In this document: one piece after another, positions 59,801 to 64,000 of the stretch | How positions within the stretch are numbered: the first letter of the stretch is position 1 | Layout: each line of letters begins with the position of its first letter | Source of the DNA: Eumeta japonica | Taxonomy: Eukaryota; Arthropoda; Insecta; Lepidoptera; Psychidae | NCBI GenBank assembly: GCA_005406025.1 | Contig: BGZK01000150.1 | Location: 62,001 to 126,000, forward strand | DNA: 64,000 nucleotides | Reading direction: 5' to 3' | Notes under the pieces: generated by a model | Databases searched by the model: none | Seen by the model: only the letters and a program-made list of their open reading frames with translations | Told to the model about the DNA's origin: nothing | Made by a program: the position numbers and the translations under genes

Positions 59801-62800
59801 CGTAGATAAATATCCCGTACGAGCGAAATCGGGTAATTTAAGCTTGGACGGAGTTGATGAGCAGCGGCGGTGCGGGTCGATTACCCGCACCGCCGAAATC
59901 ACCGAAAGTAACACGCACATGTGCGCGCGAGCACATCAAAACGATTATTCCGCTATATTGATATTATTGAATATGAATTAATGGTGCAATATATTGATTG
60001 TGATTGTGTATAGAACTTACTTTATGTACGACTATAACTTAGTATATACTTCATAAGACTACATTTTTCTATATAGTATATGTTTATTCTGTCTGAGGAA
60101 CCATAAGCAATGGAGCCAGATGGTGCAGCCCACGATTCAGCTCAAAGTCCTGACTATGTTCCGACATATATATACTTTTTTATGGTGTAATTACAAATAG
60201 GGTTATGTCCCTAATTGTGTACGTCGCTACTTCTATGTTAAGTACCGCTGGTTTTCACTCGGTCCACGTAGCTTTCCGCTATCGCTGCGCATGAGCAAAT
60301 AAATGTTTTGAAACGAGACCGCAACGAGCGGCGGCAGGTTCGGCCGGGGCTTTCCCGCGCCGTCTCCTCGGAGACGCCCAATTCTAGAATGTTCAGTTAA
60401 ATGTATCGAAATACAAACGAAACCATGTGATTAGGAGAATGCTGTTGGTTGAGTTTTTAGGGAGTTGCTTCCGAATTTGAAGGTAACGCGTTCAATTCTG
60501 ATCAAATATTGACGATGAACTTTCACTAGAAAAGGTAATACATTTATCCTTTACCTTATTCTTATCACATCATGATACAATATTTTTATTTAATTAAATA
60601 TGTAAATTTGTCTTAAAAGTGGCTACAAAGCTTTGTAGGAATAACTTATATGTAACTAGATGAAGCTATAAAATGCCAAATTTGTGTAAGGATGCATTTG
60701 ATCTCCGATAATATTTATACTATGACACTGTATTTCTATTAGTGATATCTTCAAAATGGAACATTAAAATTATTTAAGATCAAGCAACACCAAATTGTCG
60801 CGACAAATTCAATCCACTTATTAAAATATTATATACAAAATCAAGAAATTTGTATCTAAACAATTAATTCACATCTTTTTAAGCTATTCTTTCGATTCAC
60901 AGCTCATGAATCGAAACATTCGGAGAAACATGAATCTCATCAGTCGAAACATGCGGAAGAGCACAAATCTCAGCAGTCGAAACATGCGGAAGAGCACAAA
61001 TCTCAGCAGTCGAAACATATGGAAGAACACAAATCTCAGCAGTCGAATTCTAAAGAACAGCATCAATCTAATCAGGCCAGTCAGAAGCATACGGAGCAGC
61101 AATCTATGAAACATTCGGAACAATCATCACATCAGTCCAGTCAGCACTCCGAGAAGAAATCGCAGCAGGAGGAGCAGCACTCTTCTCAAAAATCAGGTAA
61201 AAAGTCGGCTTGAAGACAAATGTGTTCATTGCAATTCGTTGACGAAGTTCAAAACCGTGGTCGACGTCGTCGATAGTCACTTGAGGTCTGCCGACGGACG
61301 TCGGTCTTTGCCTAAATCCACTTAGGGCAACTCGACCTTCCTAGCGTAGTACTGAGCAGGCGCATCCACAGTGGCAGAGGTGGAGTTCTCTCTCGCCTGT
61401 GTCGCTGCTGTGTATAACTGTTCTGGTGGTGTGACAGTGATTCAGTTACCGATCTGGAGAACAGGTCTTATTTTTAACGATTCTCTCGACCATCTTTTAC
61501 TACACGTATAATATGCCTGCCTCTACCACAAATCTCGTCTCTACTAATGTGGGTATCGTTTCATAACCCATGCAGCAAGCGAGATATGCCGGTAGGGTTA
61601 TGATGTTCTATGATATAAACGTCTACATGGATACATCATGGATCTGATCATATCTTATTTTGGAAATTAGGCATGGTTTGTATAGTCTTATAAGTGATTT
61701 CTTAAAAATATGGCATTGGAGAGACACTTAGAAATAACTTAAGCACATGCCTATACTAACGACAATAGGTCACGGTACGTTGTGATAACAAGCTTGTCTC
61801 GCAGTACTTGTTACGAGAAAATTAGTTTTTAGTGATGTTTATGATGAATATCATTCGGCATAATGATGTCAACTGCCATATTTTGTTCTCTTCGATACAA
61901 GTTAAGCTTACAGACATAATTCGAAAGGGTCACGCATTTGAAGTCTTACAGGCTGAAAACCGAATGAAGATATTCTGTTGCAAGTTGTTTTCGTAAATCA
62001 ATTTATATTGTATCTAATGAAAACAGTTCAATTTTTTTTTTACTTAAATAGCTTTTACGTGTATTTGTTTATCGTAAAGCAATACAGTTTTATCTCCTTC
62101 TAGTGTCTATGACGTCGGCCATGTTGCAACAGTTAATGACAGCTGCGGGTTAAAAAAAAAATAAAAAATATTCGCATAGGGTATTTTATTTCATTTCAAA
62201 CTTTCATGTTTACCCAATTTAAGTATCATTTAGCTATATCCTGTCTAAAAACGGAGGATTATGCCACAATCACGTATCTGTGTATATGAAAATACATGTT
62301 TGTGTGTATTTACTCGCTAAATTCTTAAACAGTTTGATCGATTACCATGATGTGTGGTACATGTAAATAGCCTTTTCATGGAGAAACCTTCTAGGCAATC
62401 TATTTTAGCATTTTACCCCGATTTCAAATGCCTATTTGTACTATTGAAATAAATTATAATACTGATTGTAATATTTTTTTTAATCAAGGCCATTACTAAT
62501 CCAAAACTGTAACGGAAAATAAAAAGTACAAATTTTTAATAAAACAAAGTAGAGTTGTCGTTATTGAGGGCAATACTTATTCAGATTTTTTGATTTAATC
62601 TACATAATTAAATAAATAAAAAAAAAAAGTCACATAATTAAACATTACATAATTAAAATAAGAAAATCAAGTTAAAATTGCCCTCTTTATTACGTATCAA
62701 GGCAACAAAGTTCTAATGGATGGCATTATTTTTTTAAGCCGAACATTTCGGCCCAAGAGGTCGATATCTTCGCACGTGATGTGTGCGTGTTTTACGTTCC

Positions 62801-64000
62801 GACATTCATCATTCAGAGTTTAATGACTGCTTTTTCAGGTGACAATAAAATAGAATAATTGAATTTACAACTACACAACATTATTTGTACTATACTTTTA
62901 TTGATGTTAATACGTTTTATGCAAACAGATCATTTTCTTGTGGTATTTTTACAGAATGGAATAAACAAAGTAGTTCTGGTGGCAAACAACAGAGTGGAAA
63001 AAGTAGCGGTGGAGGTGGTGCTGGAAGCGGCAGTGGCAGTGGTGCTGGTAGTGGAAGTGGAGCTGGTGGTGGCAGTGGAGCCGGCAGCGGCAGTGGTGCC
63101 GGCAGCGGTAGTGGTGCCGGCAGCGGTAGTGGATCCGGTAGTGGAGCCGGCAGCGGTAGTGGTGCCGGCAGCGGTAGTGGATCCGGTAGTGGAGCCGGCA
63201 GCGGTAGTGGAGCCGGTAAAGGTGCCGGAAGCGGCAGTGGTGCCGGCAGTGGTGCCGGCAGCGGTAGTGGAGCCGGTAAAGGTGCCGGCAGCGGTAGTGG
63301 TGCCGGTAGTGGAGCCGGCAGCGGTAGTGGAGCCGGTAAAGGTGCCGGCAGCGGTAGTGGCGCCGGCAGCGGCAGTGGTGCCGGCAGCGGTAGTGGATCC
63401 GGTAGTGGAGCCGGCAGCGGTAGTGGAGCCGGTAAAGGTGCCGGAAGCGGCAGTGGTGCCGGCAGCGGTAGTGGTGCCGGTAAAGGTGCCGGAAGCGGCG
63501 GTGGTGCCGGCAGTGGTGCCGACAGCGGTAGTGGAGCCGGTAAAGGTGCCGGAAGCGGCGGTGGTGCCGGCAGTGGTGCCGGCAGCGGTAGTGGAGCCGG
63601 TAAAGGTGCCGGCAGCGGTAGTGGTGCCGGTAGTGGAGCCGGCAGCGGTAGTGGAGCCGGTAAAGGTGCCGGCAGCGGCAGTGGAGCCGGTAGTGGTGCT
63701 GGCAGCGGTAGTGGAGCCGGTAGTGGTGCTGGCAGTGGCAGTGGAGCCGGTAGTGGTGCTGGCAGCGGTAGTGGAGCCGGTAGTGGTGCTGGCAGTGGCA
63801 GTGGAGCCGGTAGTGGTGCCGGCAGCGGCAGTGGAGCCGGTAGTGGTGCTGGTGGCAGTGGAGCCGGTAGTGGTGCCGGCAGCGGCAGTGGAGCCGGTAG
63901 TGGTGCTGGCAGCGGTAGTGGAGCCGGTAGTGGTGCTGGCAGTGGCAGTGGAGCCGGTAAAGGTGCCGGCAGCGGCAGTGGAGCCGGTAGTGGTGCTGGC
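53850..64000 (+). CDS. Sericin-like silk protein gene, copy C (5' part, intact where visible)
   Basis: Exons visible: 53850-53888, 56893-56914, 58940-59212, 60903-61196 and 62955 to beyond the window end. All junctions are GT-AG and the phases match copy A (0, then 1 throughout). No stop or frameshift is seen in any exon, unlike A and B. The protein starts [20 protein letters not shown], followed by a PAAPKQ repeat, a His/Gln/Ser-rich segment and a long GSGAG repeat with GKGAG units. By comparison with A, more exons including a CICY-bearing terminal exon should lie to the right of the window. Predicted role: a secreted silk coat or adhesive protein of the silk gland (inference from family resemblance). 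Confidence 0.82.
53889..56892. other. Copy C intron 1
   Basis: The 3-kb intron is mostly AT-rich and unannotated, with a foldback element at 56187-56570 (listed separately). Only the edges resemble intron 1 of A and B (for example TATTTAATTTGAAATG before the acceptor). Confidence 0.75.
56187..56570. mobile_element. Foldback MITE with arms of about 165 bp
   Basis: The left arm (AAAAAACCGACGG... to GGTAGCAGGCG near 56353) and the right arm (CGCCTGCTACC near 56398 to CAGTCGGTTTTTT at 56570) are near-complete inverted copies around a loop of about 44 nt. The middle 60 bp of the arms (ending ATTTACATTATGT) are almost perfect. It has no coding capacity. As an intronic hairpin it would give a long double-stranded stem in the copy C pre-mRNA. 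Confidence 0.92.
56893..56914 (+). CDS. Copy C exon 2: signal peptide end
   Basis: A 22-nt micro-exon encoding VLSAHAN, with acceptor TTACAG and donor GTGAGT. It keeps the length lost in copy B and completes the AHA cleavage site. Confidence 0.93.
57068..57605. mobile_element. Dispersed repeat with inverted GGGGTTCCGT ends
   Basis: GGGGTTCCGTTC at 57077 and GTACGGAACCC at 57580 are inverted. Near the left end GTTGTCCGTTTATCGGTCTGTCTGTC resembles a repeat widespread in Lepidoptera. No transposase is seen. Exact ends and class are unknown. Confidence 0.5.
58085..58500 (+). mobile_element. LINE (Jockey/CR1-like) RT C-terminal fragment
   Basis: Broken frames read [20 protein letters not shown], then [20 protein letters not shown] with [10 protein letters not shown]. 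These are followed by a region equivalent to the thumb ([23 protein letters not shown]) and [17 protein letters not shown] sequence. This is the usual order after the FADDT motif in Jockey/CR1-type RTs. It has stops and frameshifts and is inactive. Confidence 0.8.
58940..59212 (+). CDS. Copy C exon 3: PAAPKQ repeat
   Basis: A 273-nt exon, phase 1-1, acceptor ATTTTAG and donor GTGAGT. It encodes [13 protein letters not shown], then thirteen or so five-residue units of type PAAPKQ (15-bp DNA period, some with Gly in place of the second Ala), then [15 protein letters not shown]. The Pro-Lys-rich repeat is absent from A and B, whose exon 3 is a 90-nt non-repetitive segment; only the last HSEKHSE is shared. 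Frames on the other strand are shadows of the 15-bp repeat. Confidence 0.9.
59213..60902. other. Copy C intron 3
   Basis: The 1.7-kb intron is homologous in its second half (60250-60760) to copy A intron 3 (6960-7510). A 13-bp perfect inverted repeat, CGGCGGTGCGGGT with loop CGATT, lies at 59865-59895. No gene is seen. Confidence 0.75.
60903..61196 (+). CDS. Copy C exon 4: His/Gln/Ser-rich repeat
   Basis: A 294-nt exon, phase 1-1, acceptor TTCACAG and donor GTAAAA. It encodes [13 protein letters not shown], then an 11-residue repeat ([11 protein letters not shown], three copies, 33-bp period), then [18 protein letters not shown] and [20 protein letters not shown]. The end aligns with exon 4 of copy A ([10 protein letters not shown]). 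It is half the length of A's exon because the 44-residue repeat is absent. Confidence 0.92.
61197..62954. other. Copy C intron 4
   Basis: The 1.8-kb intron is loosely homologous to copy A intron 4 at its start (ACGGACGTCGGTCTTTGCC against ACGGGCGTTGGTCTTTGAT). The remainder is AT-rich with no transposon recognised. Confidence 0.7.
62955..64000 (+). CDS. Copy C exon 5: GSGAG/GKGAG repeat exon (runs off window)
   Basis: Acceptor TTTTTACAG, then [20 protein letters not shown] and an uninterrupted repeat of [10 protein letters not shown] and GKGAG blocks to the window end, about 348 codons, phase 1 at entry. No in-frame stop or indel is seen. About nine GAGKGAG units place a Lys at intervals in an otherwise Gly/Ser/Ala sequence. 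No ATG occurs inside, so the frame depends on splicing from exon 4. It is the intact counterpart of copy A exon 5. The Gly-Ser dipeptide pattern is flexible rather than crystalline-fibroin-like (GAGAGS), fitting an adhesive or coat protein (inference). Confidence 0.9.

Noticed and set aside
1..64000. CRISPR array, operon or bacterial system
   Set aside because: Introns, poly(A) signals, SINEs and LINEs show a eukaryotic genome. The tandem repeats are coding minisatellites without spacer structure.

Overview
The window is animal nuclear DNA and almost certainly comes from a moth or butterfly. It is AT-rich, intron-rich and full of decayed transposons. Its dominant content is three tandem + strand copies of one silk-gland gene family: sericin-like proteins made of Gly/Ala/Ser repeats and carrying a conserved C-terminal CICY (CXCX-type) tail. 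The species and the exact ortholog cannot be told from the sequence alone.

Layout. Copy A (4174-18929) has 11 exons that can be read directly: two small signal-peptide exons (encoding [20 protein letters not shown]), a basic/His-rich exon 3, a Lys/His/Gln-rich exon 4, a Gly-Ser repeat exon 5, five micro-exons (27-93 nt), and a 1.6-kb terminal repeat exon. Copy B (22986-33375) is a wreck of the same gene. It has a frameshifted exon 2, an in-frame stop and lost donor in exon 3, a deletion joining exon 4 directly to intron 10 so that exons 5-10 are missing, and a large terminal exon with thirteen roughly 282-bp repeats interrupted by two single-base indels. Copy C (53850 to beyond 64000) is open in every exon visible and runs off the window inside its GSGAG/GKGAG repeat exon. 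All three copies share a TATA promoter and several hundred bases of upstream sequence, including a forkhead/POU-like TGTTTGCATT motif about 30 bp upstream of the TATA box.

Copy A is also damaged as assembled. It has an in-frame TGA near the start of exon 5, a scrambled exon 5 interior, and a 2-nt deletion in exon 11 that removes the CICY tail from the reading frame. These may be real pseudogenising changes or consensus errors in GC-rich repeats. All internal exons from exon 3 onward are phase 1-1, so any of them can be skipped or lost without shifting the frame.

Between and within the genes lie transposon remnants: an RTE-like LINE fragment on the minus strand near the start, tRNA-derived SINEs, hAT fragments and MITEs, a nearly complete but dead mariner in intron 1 of B, a non-LTR element inserted in the 3' flank of B, a Ty3/Gypsy element at 37.6-41.2 kb with a nested MITE and SINE (both with target-site duplications), a decayed P-element-like THAP transposase at 43.9-46.7 kb, a foldback element at 56.2 kb, and another LINE fragment at 58.1 kb. 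No rRNA, functional tRNA or CRISPR was seen.

The likely biology, inferred, is a birth-and-death cluster of silk adhesive (sericin-type) genes. Each copy keeps the secretion signal and promoter while its repeat exons diverge quickly in motif and length.
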